Assembly (NCBI RefSeq): GCF_004138485.1
Contig: NZ_RYEV01000007.1
Location: forward strand, 372,001 to 436,000
DNA: 64,000 nt
Reading direction: 5' to 3'
DNA from: Peristeroidobacter soli
GTDB taxonomy: Bacteria; Pseudomonadota; Gammaproteobacteria; Steroidobacterales; Steroidobacteraceae
Positions 17,638 through 26,194 of this stretch are shown here, piece by piece. The translations under genes and the position numbers were made by a program. The notes under the pieces were generated by a model. The model had not been told where the DNA came from. It saw nothing but the letters and a program-made list of their open reading frames with translations, and ran no database searches. Position 1 is the first letter of the stretch, and every line of letters begins with the position of its first letter.

Positions 17638-18437
17638 GATTCCACCCCGCCCAGAATCACTTGCACACGCAGCCGCGGCCGTGAGGGTGCGATCGGCGCA
17701 TCGCCTTTCAGCAAACTGGTTTTGGTAACTCGGGCGATGCGCGGAATCGTTTGATCATTCGTTTGCCGGAGCGCGACCGTGATTCTTCCCGCCTCCTGAG
17801 CGAGTGTGATCTTGGCTGCGTCCGCGGGATCGACGGCGACTGTGATCGTGCGAAACGGCCCTGATTGCAATCGATCTGGCAACGAATGTTCGTTGGCTTG
17901 CGTTCGTATGCCAGTGGCAATGACCGGCACGGAGAACAGCAGCGGCACGGTAACGCTGTCGTTTGCGGCGGCAGTCGTGAAGAGCAAATCGATGCGATCG
18001 CCCGGCGCCAGCATTCCTGCAATCGACGCTTCCTCGTCGACGGGGAATGTGAGCGCCCGCATTCCCTCGGGCAGCTGCGCCGAGAAACCGGCGCCGGCGC
18101 CTTGAGCGAGATGAGAATTGAGAATGGTCTCACCACTGCGCACGGGGCGCGATAGCACGCGCCCGGCGATCTCTCTCCAATGCTCGGACCTCACCGCATC
18201 GGCATGCAGGAATGTGTTTGGCACTTCGCGAACCGCGACGGTTTGGCTCGAGAGCACCGAGCCCGATGCGAGGTCCACTTTCGCGACCACGGCGTCCACG
18301 AGCCGGTACTGCTTTTGCAGCTGCTCGCGCTCGGTTTGTACTTCACCGTGGATGTAACGTTTGACGAAGTACGCCGAGCCGCCGCCGGCTGCGAGTGCGC
18401 CGCCCAGCATGAGTGTGGTGATCCAGAGACCTTTCAT
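17634..18437 (-). CDS. cpaB: Flp pilus assembly protein CpaB/RcpC
   Basis: A 267-aa periplasmic protein with an N-terminal membrane anchor (LWITTLMLGGALAAGGGSAYFV). A SAF-like domain follows, with VDAVVAKVDLASGSVLSSQTVAVREVP, the GRVLSRPVRSGETIL block, and FPVDEEASIAGMLAPGDRIDLLFT, all typical of CpaB. It sits just before the secretin gene, as in other tad loci, where CpaB is thought to stabilise the secretin. The stop overlaps the secretin start by 4 bp. Confidence 0.92.
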   Translation of the reverse strand: MKGLWITTLMLGGALAAGGGSAYFVKRYIHGEVQTEREQLQKQYRLVDAVVAKVDLASGSVLSSQTVAVREVPNTFLHADAVRSEHWREIAGRVLSRPVRSGETILNSHLAQGAGAGFSAQLPEGMRALTFPVDEEASIAGMLAPGDRIDLLFTTAAANDSVTVPLLFSVPVIATGIRTQANEHSLPDRLQSGPFRTITVAVDPADAAKITLAQEAGRITVALRQTNDQTIPRIARVTKTSLLKGDAPIAPSRPRLRVQVILGGVES

Positions 18438-18463
18438 TGCTCGTTCCTTGAGCGAGTGGACGG

Positions 18464-18616
18464 TTAGAACGGAATCATCAATGCCCAGGAGAATTCATCG
18501 TGGTGCTCTACGAGCAGCGCCAACGCGGCCTGCGCACCTCGCCACACCACCATCAAGCCCGCGAGAATCGCGAGGTATTCGGCGGTGCCCCAGCCGCTTT
18601 GGCGGCGGCGGCTCAT
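18464..18616 (-). CDS. 50-aa Flp-type prepilin-like protein
   Basis: A small gene between cpaB and the 236-aa exported protein. ATG 18616 overlaps the previous stop in ATGA, and TAA is at 18464-18466. The peptide starts MSRRRQSGWGTAEYLAILAG and ends in SWALMIPF. The basic leader, Gly8, then a stretch with Glu at +5 and Tyr at +6, followed by a hydrophobic segment, match the Flp prepilin cleavage pattern (G/xxxxEY). After processing it would be about 42 residues. It is likely a minor pilin or a pseudopilin. Confidence 0.75.
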   Translation of the reverse strand: MSRRRQSGWGTAEYLAILAGLMVVWRGAQAALALLVEHHDEFSWALMIPF

Positions 18617-19323
18617 GATTTCTTCCAGGTGATGACGACGGCGGTGTTCGCGGGGCGGGCGGCGTCGGGAAGGATGACGAGCAGTGCCTGCTCCGATTGA
18701 CGCTGCGCTTCAAGCACAAAGCCGCGATGAACTTGCTGCGTCGGACGGGTGTCGATGATGTTCCAACCGCTCGTGATCAACAGCTGCGAGAACGCCTGCG
18801 CTTCGGCAAACGGCGTCCGGTCGCTCGACAGGCTGATGTGCTCCGACTGAATTCCCGCGTCGTCGTACTGCTGCAGATTGACGATGCGAGCACCCGGCGG
18901 CCGGGGGAATTCGGTGTGCAGCCTGAGCGCGTCAGGTCCGAGCGCAGGGCTCACCAGGATTGTCCCCTCGCTTCCCGCCGCCACCGGACGAGCATGGACG
19001 GTGACAAAATGGTCGTGAGACTTGAACATCAGCACGCGCCACGGCGAGTTCATCGAGCGCCGCACGTCGTGGCTGCCCAGCGATTTCAGCTGAGATTCGT
19101 AGTGATTGAGCACGGCATCCGGCGACAACCGCGACTCGAACGCCTTGAGCGTCATCGGCAGACCGTTCATCCGCATGCTGCGAGCAATCCACTGCGCGCT
19201 GCCATTGGGTGGAGCGGCGAGATCGGGGAGATGCGCCGTTGTACGAGCCAGGCGCTCGGCGTTTGCCGGCAAAACCAACAAAACGAGTAGCACTGCGCCG
19301 ATTCGGAGTATTTGAATGGGCAT
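18613..19323 (-). CDS. Exported hypothetical protein of the Tad operon
   Basis: A 236-aa protein with a clear N-terminal signal (MPIQILRIGAVLLVLLVLPANA, then ERLAR). The mature region contains LSPDAVLNHYESQLKSLG and FKSHDHFVTVHARPV, followed by a second half that again compares hydrophobic and polar beta-like stretches. I do not recognise a Pfam family. It is tightly packed between a TadE-like pilin (3-bp gap) and the 50-aa prepilin (4-bp overlap), so a role in pilus assembly is likely. It is predicted to be periplasmic. Confidence 0.75.
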   Translation of the reverse strand: MPIQILRIGAVLLVLLVLPANAERLARTTAHLPDLAAPPNGSAQWIARSMRMNGLPMTLKAFESRLSPDAVLNHYESQLKSLGSHDVRRSMNSPWRVLMFKSHDHFVTVHARPVAAGSEGTILVSPALGPDALRLHTEFPRPPGARIVNLQQYDDAGIQSEHISLSSDRTPFAEAQAFSQLLITSGWNIIDTRPTQQVHRGFVLEAQRQSEQALLVILPDAARPANTAVVITWKKS

Positions 19324-19326
19324 GAC

Positions 19327-20112
19327 TCACTCTCCTTCCTGCTCGACGACATAGGCGGAGGGCAGAGCGTTGGAACTCGGCCGCAGTTGCGGATCCCAAC
19401 CGAACTGGCCCTCGCCATACAGCGGCCCGCCTTTGCCCAGCGCCTGAAGCGCGATGACTCGGCCTGGCAGCTCCAGACCTTCGATCAGCTCGTTGGCAGT
19501 GATGCGATCCACTCTGCGACCGAACTCGCTTTCGTCGCGCGGTGACCAGGTGTCGCTCAACAAGGCCCCGGTGGCTCGTTGAATGAGCGGCACATCGGAA
19601 TGGGCGAGCAGCGGCCGGACATTGGCTTCGATGGTCGAGCTGGCGAAGGAGCGAGGATTCAACTGGAGGTCGTCCATCCTCAATGCCGCCGCCATCGCGG
19701 CGACCGGTCCCGTTCCGTGCGCCAATCCGGGCATGAGCAAGTAGCCCGCGTCGACAGGCGATGCACCGTCAGCGGACTGGAATGACATCGGCGTCGTCAG
19801 CAATGACTGCCGATAGTGTCGCCAGAATGAATTCTGCGAGACGCCGTCCGCACGCAGCGAGTCGATGGCGATCACGCCCGTGCTCGGATCGCCGAACGCA
19901 CGATCGAGCGCTTCGATCCGGACAGCCGTATCCGTCTTCGCATTCCCGCTCCACACAGTTCGCTCCCACACCGAGTAGCGGAGCGCATCGAAGCTTTTGT
20001 GCTTCAAATCCAGCTGTTTTCCGAGCACCGCGATGCCACCGAGGAAGGGCGTAAGCACCGCGACGGCGACGACAGTCTCGACCATGGCGTTACCGCAATT
20101 CGTGGCACGCAT
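19327..20112 (-). CDS. TadE/TadG-like pseudopilin
   Basis: A 261-aa protein beginning MRATNCGNAMVETVVAVAVL: a short leader, Gly7, then Glu at +5 (NAMVE) and a hydrophobic helix, the layout of a TadE-type pseudopilin. The remaining ~220 residues are polar and presumably periplasmic. Pseudopilins of this class are processed by the same peptidase as Flp and are needed for pilus biogenesis. It lies 2 bp after the TadG-like gene. Assignment to TadE rather than TadF is not certain. Confidence 0.8.
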   Translation of the reverse strand: MRATNCGNAMVETVVAVAVLTPFLGGIAVLGKQLDLKHKSFDALRYSVWERTVWSGNAKTDTAVRIEALDRAFGDPSTGVIAIDSLRADGVSQNSFWRHYRQSLLTTPMSFQSADGASPVDAGYLLMPGLAHGTGPVAAMAAALRMDDLQLNPRSFASSTIEANVRPLLAHSDVPLIQRATGALLSDTWSPRDESEFGRRVDRITANELIEGLELPGRVIALQALGKGGPLYGEGQFGWDPQLRPSSNALPSAYVVEQEGE

Positions 20113-20114
20113 GA

Positions 20115-21311
20115 TCAGAAACTCCAGGTGACGGGCGCGAGCTTCGCTTCCCAGAACGGGTTGAATAGATTGGCGTACTCGTGCCTGCGCTCGCCGAGCG
20201 ATACGAATGCCGAACCGCGCGGCCGACGGAATTCCACGCTGGCAATGGCGGCGACTGCCAATGGATGACCCGTCGCGGTCATGCCAAGCAACTGCGCCGT
20301 GGCAACGTTCGCTTGAGATTTGGTGGCAATCGCCGCAATCCGAAGCGACGCATCCCGGGGCGAGCCAGACACGTTGTAGTACGCCGGCACACCGGAATAG
20401 TCCGAATCGAATTCACGCGCGCTGGCGCTGCTGACTCTATCGCCGATTCGTTGCCAGCGGTGCCACCCGAACACGCCACGCGTGCGAAATTGCAGCTGAT
20501 CTTCCGCGCGCCAGTCAGCGACACCGACCGGCGTCGCTCCACGTTTGCGCAGCTGTACCGCGAATAAGTTCTCTCGCCAGCCTCGTTCGCCTGCAATCCA
20601 ACGTCGCAGATCGGAATTGCCGCGCAGACTGGCATTCACCAGCTGTTGCATGGAGTGGCTGTCGCGACTCGTGGTGTAGCGTTGGATGAATGTGGGCACG
20701 GCCGCCGATTGCGTCATCAGCTGCGTTTCGAGCAGCGCCTGCAGTTCCTCCGGCATGCGCGAGAGCGCGTCGCCATCGTTGATGCGAATGTGCGGGTCGT
20801 ACGTCCGCCCTGTTTGATCCATCAGACTCTGCACGTTGCGGAAAGCGAGCGACGCCTGTGCCTCCGCCTGAGCGGCGCGGATATTCGTGTTCCAGGCTTC
20901 CATAGCGGGAATGCTGATGTCGGCGGCCTGCTCGGTCGCGTCACGTACTTGAGCCGAGATCTGCTCGACCAGATCCACGTATTGACCGACGTATGGGATC
21001 CACTGGGTCACGCGATCGATGGCCTCGATCGAGTCATTGATGTAACGAACCCAGCTCACATAGGAAACGAAATGCCCGACGGCGAGGTGATTGGCGATCA
21101 TGGCTCGGTTCGTATAGGCAATGAAGTTGAGATGGCGTGCGGTCCAGACCGCACCGCTATACGCCGCGGCATCCGCGGCGTTAGCGACCTGCGATCGCTC
21201 CGTGATCTTCTGCCCGGTGTTGAACATCACCGTCAGCACGGCGCTGCTGATCAAGACACCGAACAGCGCGACCGGCGCGATCTGTCCGCGAGGACGCTTA
21301 CTGAGCAGCAT
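20115..21311 (-). CDS. TadG-like Flp pilus assembly protein
   Basis: A 398-aa protein from the ATG at 21311, which overlaps the Flp pilin 3' end by 14 bp. A longer open frame exists upstream but would run through the pilin gene. The start MLLSKRPRGQIAPVALFG followed by a membrane helix and QVANAADAAAYSGAVWTAR matches the putative Flp pilus-assembly TadE/G-like N-terminal family; the NAADAAAY motif is characteristic. Unlike the pseudopilins it lacks Glu at +5. The large C-terminal part is expected in the periplasm. Confidence 0.85.
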   Translation of the reverse strand: MLLSKRPRGQIAPVALFGVLISSAVLTVMFNTGQKITERSQVANAADAAAYSGAVWTARHLNFIAYTNRAMIANHLAVGHFVSYVSWVRYINDSIEAIDRVTQWIPYVGQYVDLVEQISAQVRDATEQAADISIPAMEAWNTNIRAAQAEAQASLAFRNVQSLMDQTGRTYDPHIRINDGDALSRMPEELQALLETQLMTQSAAVPTFIQRYTTSRDSHSMQQLVNASLRGNSDLRRWIAGERGWRENLFAVQLRKRGATPVGVADWRAEDQLQFRTRGVFGWHRWQRIGDRVSSASAREFDSDYSGVPAYYNVSGSPRDASLRIAAIATKSQANVATAQLLGMTATGHPLAVAAIASVEFRRPRGSAFVSLGERRHEYANLFNPFWEAKLAPVTWSF

Positions 21312-21591
21312 TGGTCTGCTGGTTGTAAGTCGAGAGGCTGTCCGCTTGAGCGGCCCGGTTTTGGGCCGTGGTCGCGGAGGCCTGGGCATCGGTGATGTCT
21401 TGCGTGGCCGATTGGCCCGCCATCTCACGGCTCATGCCTGCCAGCTGGTTTTGAAGGACGTCGCCGAAGGCGGCGAACAGTCCGATGCCAGCCACCGCCA
21501 CCAGCGCGGTGATGATGATGTACTCGCTCATTCCCTGGCCGCGCTGTGCACTGCGCGAGTGCGCCAGCGAAATCATCTGTTTGCTATCCAT
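21298..21591 (-). CDS. flp: Flp-family pilin (major pilin candidate)
   Basis: A 97-aa protein from ATG 21591, preceded by the strong ribosome site AAGGAG; an in-frame ATG at 21642 is unsupported by a site. The sequence RSAQRGQGMSEYIIITALVA shows the Flp prepilin pattern: cleavage after Gly, then QGMSEY with Glu +5 and Tyr +6 and a hydrophobic helix. The C-terminal tail is Ala/Gln/Thr-rich and longer than in the shortest Flp pilins. It is the first gene of the tad operon, consistent with its being the abundant major subunit. Confidence 0.88.
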   Translation of the reverse strand: MDSKQMISLAHSRSAQRGQGMSEYIIITALVAVAGIGLFAAFGDVLQNQLAGMSREMAGQSATQDITDAQASATTAQNRAAQADSLSTYNQQTNAAQ

Positions 21592-21743
21592 AGCGGTCTC
21601 CTTGGGTTCGGAGACGACACAGTAATGGCGCGAGGCTGGCAAAAAACGCCAAATACTTGCGCGTTCATCGAGAAATTGGCGTCCTGTTTTCCTTTGAAAC
21701 GTGAAGGGGTATGGTGCCGCACCAGCAAAAACGGGAGGACGCG
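21592..21743. promoter_or_regulatory. Divergent control region of the Tad operon and amidohydrolase gene
   Basis: This 152-bp gap separates the divergent flp and amidohydrolase starts, so it must hold at least the Tad operon promoter. The central part (about 21640-21700) is AT-richer than the flanking genes. Near 21640-21654 a TGGC...GCCA inverted repeat brackets an A-run. I could not identify a convincing -35/-10 pair or a properly spaced sigma-54 site for either gene. Confidence 0.45.
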
Positions 21744-23033
21744 ATGCGGTTAGCAGTGAAGTTGGCGTTGGGATTGGCGGTCGTGGTCGGCTCGGCGCAA
21801 GCCGCCGAAACGCCTCAGCCCATCGTGTTGAAGGCGGCTTATCTGTTCGACAGCAAGTCGGGCAATCTCACGAACGGCGGCGCCGTGCTCGTGGAAGGCG
21901 ACAAGATCAAGGCGCTCGGCTCACAAGCCGTGCCGGCCAATGCGAAAGTGATCGATCTCGGCGACGCAACGCTGATGCCGGGCTTCATCGATGCCCACAC
22001 GCACATCACCATGGAAGGCCACAATGATTTCTACAAAGGCTTCCACGCGGACATGTATCGCTTCCCCGCGGAGCAGTCTTTCTTCGCCGCGGTGTATGCA
22101 AAGCGCACGATCGAAGCCGGCTTCACCACCGTCCGCAACGTGGGCGCGGGTGAGTTCGTCGACGTGGGTTTGCGTAATGCCGTCAACGCCGGCCTGACTC
22201 CGGGCCCGACTATTCTCACAGCGGTTCATTCGGTGGGCTCCACCGGCGGTCACTGCGATCAGGGCCCGTTCCCGCCCGACCGTATCGCGCCGCTCGGCGT
22301 GCAAGACGGTGTATGCAATGGCGCCGACGAGTGCCGCGCGGCCGTGCGTTACCAGCTGAAGTGGGGCGCCGACGTGATCAAGATTTGCTCGTCCGGTGGC
22401 GTGCTCTCGGAAGCCGATCCGGTGGACGTGCCGCAGCTGACGCCCGATGAGTTGAACGCGATCATGTCGGAAGCGCACGCCTGGAAGCGCAAAGTGGCCG
22501 CGCACTCGCACGGCGATCTCGCGGCCCGTCAGGCCGTCGAAGCCGGTGTGGATTCCATCGAGCACGGCAGCTTCCTCAGCGACGAGACACTGAAGCTGAT
22601 GAAGGCGAAGGGGACTTACCTGGTGCCGACGCGGTTGGCGGTGTGGTGGGTGAACCAAGTGGCCGACAAATTCCCGCCGGCGATTGCCGCCAAGGCGCGC
22701 GCGACGCTTCACGAGCACGAACGTATGTTCCGCTCGGCGTTGAAGATCGGCGTGCCGATTGCGTTCGGCACCGACTCCGGCGTGTCACCTCACGGCATGA
22801 ACGCCAAGGAGTTCAAGCTGCTGACGGACATCGGCATGCAGCCGGCCGCGGCGCTGGTTTCGGGCACGCGTGAATCGGCCAAGCTGCTCGGCATCGCCGA
22901 TCAAGTCGGTACGCTCGAAGCGGGCAAGATCGCCGACATCGTCGCCGTCAAAGGCAACGTGCTGAACAACATCGAGGCGACCGAACAGCCCGTGTTCGTG
23001 ATGAAGCACGGCGTGGTGGTCAAGCAACCGTAA
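21744..23033 (+). CDS. Exported metal-dependent amidohydrolase
   Basis: A 429-aa member of the amidohydrolase superfamily (imidazolonepropionase/Xaa-Pro dipeptidase-like branch). ATG 21744 follows GGGAGGA and gives a signal peptide (MRLAVKLALGLAVVVGSAQA); the in-frame ATG at 21711 would disrupt it. Metal-site motifs are present in order: PGFIDAHTHI (HxH), VIKICSSGGV with a candidate bridging Lys, AAHSHG, SIEHGS and FGTDSGV. GTLEAGKIADIVAV is the C-terminal signature. It probably hydrolyses a small amide or dipeptide in the periplasm; the exact substrate is not deducible. Confidence 0.9.
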   Translation: MRLAVKLALGLAVVVGSAQAAETPQPIVLKAAYLFDSKSGNLTNGGAVLVEGDKIKALGSQAVPANAKVIDLGDATLMPGFIDAHTHITMEGHNDFYKGFHADMYRFPAEQSFFAAVYAKRTIEAGFTTVRNVGAGEFVDVGLRNAVNAGLTPGPTILTAVHSVGSTGGHCDQGPFPPDRIAPLGVQDGVCNGADECRAAVRYQLKWGADVIKICSSGGVLSEADPVDVPQLTPDELNAIMSEAHAWKRKVAAHSHGDLAARQAVEAGVDSIEHGSFLSDETLKLMKAKGTYLVPTRLAVWWVNQVADKFPPAIAAKARATLHEHERMFRSALKIGVPIAFGTDSGVSPHGMNAKEFKLLTDIGMQPAAALVSGTRESAKLLGIADQVGTLEAGKIADIVAVKGNVLNNIEATEQPVFVMKHGVVVKQP

Positions 23034-23038
23034 CGGGT

Positions 23039-23887
23039 CTAGCTGAAGCGTCTGGCAAGGAACTCTTGCCAGCGCTTCCGCGCCAGCACTTGATAGCCCT
23101 TGTCGAAGCCGGTCGACGAGGGCAGGTAGAAGCCCGGGCCGGCCCCCCCATATAAATAGAGTTCTCGCCGGTCCGGATCGACCGCCACGAACCGCCCCAG
23201 CCAGTTCAGCTGCTCGCGATCGATCGCCGGATCCGCGGTCCCGGCATGAAACTGAACGGGCACATTCAAGCGAGCAAGCAACGTAATCAGGTCCGGGCGC
23301 GGATCGGTTTTGGATTTTTCGGTCGTTTCGATGGGTGTGGACAGGGTGATCACGCCAACCACGCCGAGCGGATCGTTCAGCGCCATGCGTAACGCGGTGT
23401 AGCCCGCCGCTCCGAATCCCAGAATCACGACAGGATTGGCATTCGGCCCGCTGCCGTTCAACGTCACGATCCCGGCACGCACGTCGCCTTCGACGTCGAG
23501 TGTGAAGGCCTCGCTCAGCAAGGCATCTGGATGAGTGGAAATCTTGGCTGTGCCCCGCTGGGCGCAATCGATCACCAATGCGACGTAGCCGGTTCGGGCA
23601 ACGTCGCGCGCCAACTCCTGCAGGTCTTTGGGAATGCCCGGTCGATCGTGAATGATCACGACCGTCGTCTGATTGCTCGCGCCCATGGGAATGGCCTGGT
23701 ACGCGGGCAGCAGCGTTGCGCCATTCTCAACCGTGAGACCACTAGCCTCGATGTCCCACACTTGAGTGGCGGCTTCGACCACCGTCGTCGCGCCGAGAGC
23801 CGACGCGGCGGTCAGTTGCAGAGCCGTCGCGAGGAACTCCCTTCGCGTCGCCGGTGGCTCATCTTCGTCTAAACAACCCAGGCACAT
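23039..23887 (-). CDS. Tat-exported dienelactone hydrolase homologue, probably inactive
   Basis: A 282-aa protein of the dienelactone hydrolase fold. TRREFLATAL at residues 14-23 followed by a hydrophobic stretch is a twin-arginine signal. The fold's landmarks are recognisable (GIPKDLQELARDVARTGYVALVID, VVILGFGAAGYTALRMAL, FHAGTADPAI, YGGAGPGFYLP), but the catalytic residues are not. The nucleophile elbow GFGAAG (157-162) has Gly159 where Cys or Ser is expected, and the usual His in GAGHGF is Pro251. Asp219 is kept. The protein is likely non-hydrolytic or uses another chemistry. It is convergent with the amidohydrolase, with only 5 bp between stops. Confidence 0.8.
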   Translation of the reverse strand: MCLGCLDEDEPPATRREFLATALQLTAASALGATTVVEAATQVWDIEASGLTVENGATLLPAYQAIPMGASNQTTVVIIHDRPGIPKDLQELARDVARTGYVALVIDCAQRGTAKISTHPDALLSEAFTLDVEGDVRAGIVTLNGSGPNANPVVILGFGAAGYTALRMALNDPLGVVGVITLSTPIETTEKSKTDPRPDLITLLARLNVPVQFHAGTADPAIDREQLNWLGRFVAVDPDRRELYLYGGAGPGFYLPSSTGFDKGYQVLARKRWQEFLARRFS

Positions 23888-23980
23888 ACCGCCTCCTGCA
23901 GCATGCTCGTCGCATGCGCGCTCATTATCAGCACGAGAGGCGGGTGCGCAAGGATCAGACCCGAAGATGTGAACTGCAGC

Positions 23981-25057
23981 TCATCGCTTGCTGGCCGCGC
24001 GCTCGGTGTCGAGCAACACCCGCTTTCTCTGCATGCCCCAGCGATAACCGCCCAGCTCGCCGGTGCCGCGTACGACGCGATGACAGGGGATCAACAGCGC
24101 GACTGAGTTGGTGGCGCACGCCCTGGCGACTGCCCGAGCGGCGCTGGGTTTGCCGATGGCGGCCGCGACTTCCGCATACGATCGGACTTCGCCATACGGC
24201 ACCTTCTGCAAGTAGCGCCACACGATCAGCTGGAACGCCGTGCCTCGCACGTCCAGTGGCAGATCGAGCCGCGGCTCGAGGCCTCGCAGATGACGGTTGA
24301 GCGCGGCGATCCACGACTCGAACTCATTGCGCGAGCTGTCCGGCATCGCCTGCACTTTGGCGGCGGGAAATTGCAGTCGCAGATCATCGAGCAGGGCTGC
24401 GTCGTCGTCGCCGAACTGCAGAAAACAAATGCCGCGATCGGTGGCGCCGATCATCATCAATCCCAGCGGGGTCTGGCCGCTCGCATAAGAAAGGGTCAGG
24501 CCTTTGCCACCGCTGCGATATTCGCTGGGTGTCATGCCGAGCTGGCCGTCGGCTTTCTCGTACACGCGGCTGCCCGAGCCGAAGCCCGCCTGATAGATGG
24601 CATCCGCGACCGGCGCTTCATTGCGCAGCTCCTTTTTCAGCATGCGAACGCGGGCCGCCGTCTGATATTCCTTCGGGCTGCTGCCCATGATGGCTTTGAA
24701 GCTGCGTTGCAGATGGAACGGGCTGTAGCCGGAGCGTTTGGCGAGTTGTTCCAGGCTGAGCTTGCTGTCCGGCGCGGCATCGATCTGCCGGGCCAGATCG
24801 TGCACGACCTGATTCAACACATTCGCCGAGGCGCCCGTGGGGCGGCAGCGCTTGCACGGCCGCAGGCCGGCGCGTTCCGCCGCTTCGGTCGTAGTGAAGA
24901 AACGAACATTCTTGCGCAACGGCCGGCGCGAGTTGCAGGAAGGCCGGCAATACACGCCGGTGGTCATGACGCCGTAGAAAAACTCGCCGTCGCGGCTGGC
25001 GTCACGGCTCTGCACGGCGTTCCACAATTCTTCGTCGTTGACTGGGGCGTTGGACAT
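23981..25057 (-). CDS. ada: Bifunctional Ada regulator / O6-methylguanine-DNA methyltransferase
   Basis: A 358-aa protein combining three domains: the Ada metal-binding domain with Cys37, Cys41, Cys68 and Cys71 (YCRPSC, PCKRC), where Cys37 would accept the methyl group from phosphotriesters; an AraC-type helix-turn-helix (about 85-185, SGYSPFHLQRSFKAIMG); and the C-terminal alkyltransferase with Cys325 in IPCHRVV and GGYRWGMQRKRVLLDTE. ATG 25057 follows AGGAG, and upstream in-frame ATGs lack a site. It should repair alkylated DNA and activate its own adaptive response. No alkB or alkA is adjacent. Confidence 0.94.
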   Translation of the reverse strand: MSNAPVNDEELWNAVQSRDASRDGEFFYGVMTTGVYCRPSCNSRRPLRKNVRFFTTTEAAERAGLRPCKRCRPTGASANVLNQVVHDLARQIDAAPDSKLSLEQLAKRSGYSPFHLQRSFKAIMGSSPKEYQTAARVRMLKKELRNEAPVADAIYQAGFGSGSRVYEKADGQLGMTPSEYRSGGKGLTLSYASGQTPLGLMMIGATDRGICFLQFGDDDAALLDDLRLQFPAAKVQAMPDSSRNEFESWIAALNRHLRGLEPRLDLPLDVRGTAFQLIVWRYLQKVPYGEVRSYAEVAAAIGKPSAARAVARACATNSVALLIPCHRVVRGTGELGGYRWGMQRKRVLLDTERAASKR

Positions 25058-25278
25058 GGCGGTTCTCCTGTTGGCTTGGGTCGCAGTGTTGCGTGCGGCC
25101 GGCTCGGAAGATTCCCGCCTCTTGCTGAGTAATTTGGTGGGCTGCTTGGCCATGTCAGGTGGCTTCAAGTGTAGCCCGCCCCTGGCGAAAGTGAGCATTG
25201 CGCATGGCTCTTCCGGGCCACGGCCCGCTGCCCGTTGGTACGCTGTAATCCCGCGGGCGATATGCAGAATACGCCGCC

Positions 25279-26184
25279 ATGAACAAGCTCATGAAAATCG
25301 TCGGGGGCTCGCTGGCGGTGCTGGCTGCCGGAGTCGGTATTGCTGCTGGCGCAGCGGTGGTGCTCAGCGAGCGCAAGATGAACCGGGTCGTCGACGTGCC
25401 GATCGCGTCGGTGAATTTCGCCTCATTCAATCCCAACCTGGAACGCGGCGAATATCTGTTTCAGACGCGGGGCTGCACGGAATGTCACGGCACCCGCGGC
25501 GAGGGCAAGGTCGTGATAGACGATCCGAGCGGCGGTTTGTTTATCGCCTCGCCAAACATCACTCGGGGCGGTGGTGGTGCCGCTGCGAGATACAGCGACA
25601 CCGATTGGGTCGCACTGCTTCGCCACGGCCTGAAGCCGGGCCGCGTTCCCGCCTTTGTCATGCCGAGCGAGGACTACGCGCAGATGGCTGATGAAGATGT
25701 GGCGGCGCTCGTGACTTACATTCGCTCCATGCCGCCGTCGGCCGAGCGCAAGACCGAAATGCGCATCCCGCTGTTGGTGAAGGCACTCTATGTCGCCGGC
25801 ATCGCTCAGGATGCGTCGGAGAAGATCGATCACACGAAACCCGCACCGACTCGCGTTCCGGTCGATACGCATGCACAGGGGGAGTACATCGCCAAGACCT
25901 GCGTCGGCTGTCATGGTCAGGGCTTTTCTGGCGGCCCGATTCCGGGTGCTCCGCCGGTGTGGCCAGCCGCGGCGAATCTCACTTCTGCTTCGGATAGTGC
26001 GATGACGACGCGCTACGGGTCGATAGAGCAATTCCGTCAGATGATGCGTTCCGGCAAGCGCGCGGATGGCACCAGCATCGGCGTGATGCCTTTCGAAAGC
26101 CTGCGCGGCATGAGCGATACCGAACTGGATGCCTTGTTCGGGTTCTTGAAGACCCTGCAACCGAAGACGTCCGGCACTCGCTGA
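25279..26184 (+). CDS. Membrane-anchored dihaem cytochrome c
   Basis: A 301-aa protein with an uncleaved N-terminal helix (KIVGGSLAVLAAGVGIAAGAAVVL) and two class I cytochrome c domains. Haem sites are Cys66-Thr-Glu-Cys69-His70 and Cys208-Val-Gly-Cys211-His212; likely axial Met ligands are in FVMPSEDY and IGVMPFE. It should face the periplasm and carry electrons to or from a dehydrogenase or oxidase. No partner oxidoreductase is adjacent, so its pathway is unknown. ATG 25279 gives the anchor directly. Confidence 0.9.
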   Translation: MNKLMKIVGGSLAVLAAGVGIAAGAAVVLSERKMNRVVDVPIASVNFASFNPNLERGEYLFQTRGCTECHGTRGEGKVVIDDPSGGLFIASPNITRGGGGAAARYSDTDWVALLRHGLKPGRVPAFVMPSEDYAQMADEDVAALVTYIRSMPPSAERKTEMRIPLLVKALYVAGIAQDASEKIDHTKPAPTRVPVDTHAQGEYIAKTCVGCHGQGFSGGPIPGAPPVWPAAANLTSASDSAMTTRYGSIEQFRQMMRSGKRADGTSIGVMPFESLRGMSDTELDALFGFLKTLQPKTSGTR

Positions 26185-26194
26185 TCGGCGTCGT

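Noticed and set aside
23140-23160. Possible frameshift at the C-run in the dienelactone hydrolase gene
   Set aside because: The frame reads continuously through GGAGPGFYLP to a normal C-terminus, so the missing His is a substitution and not a frameshift effect.
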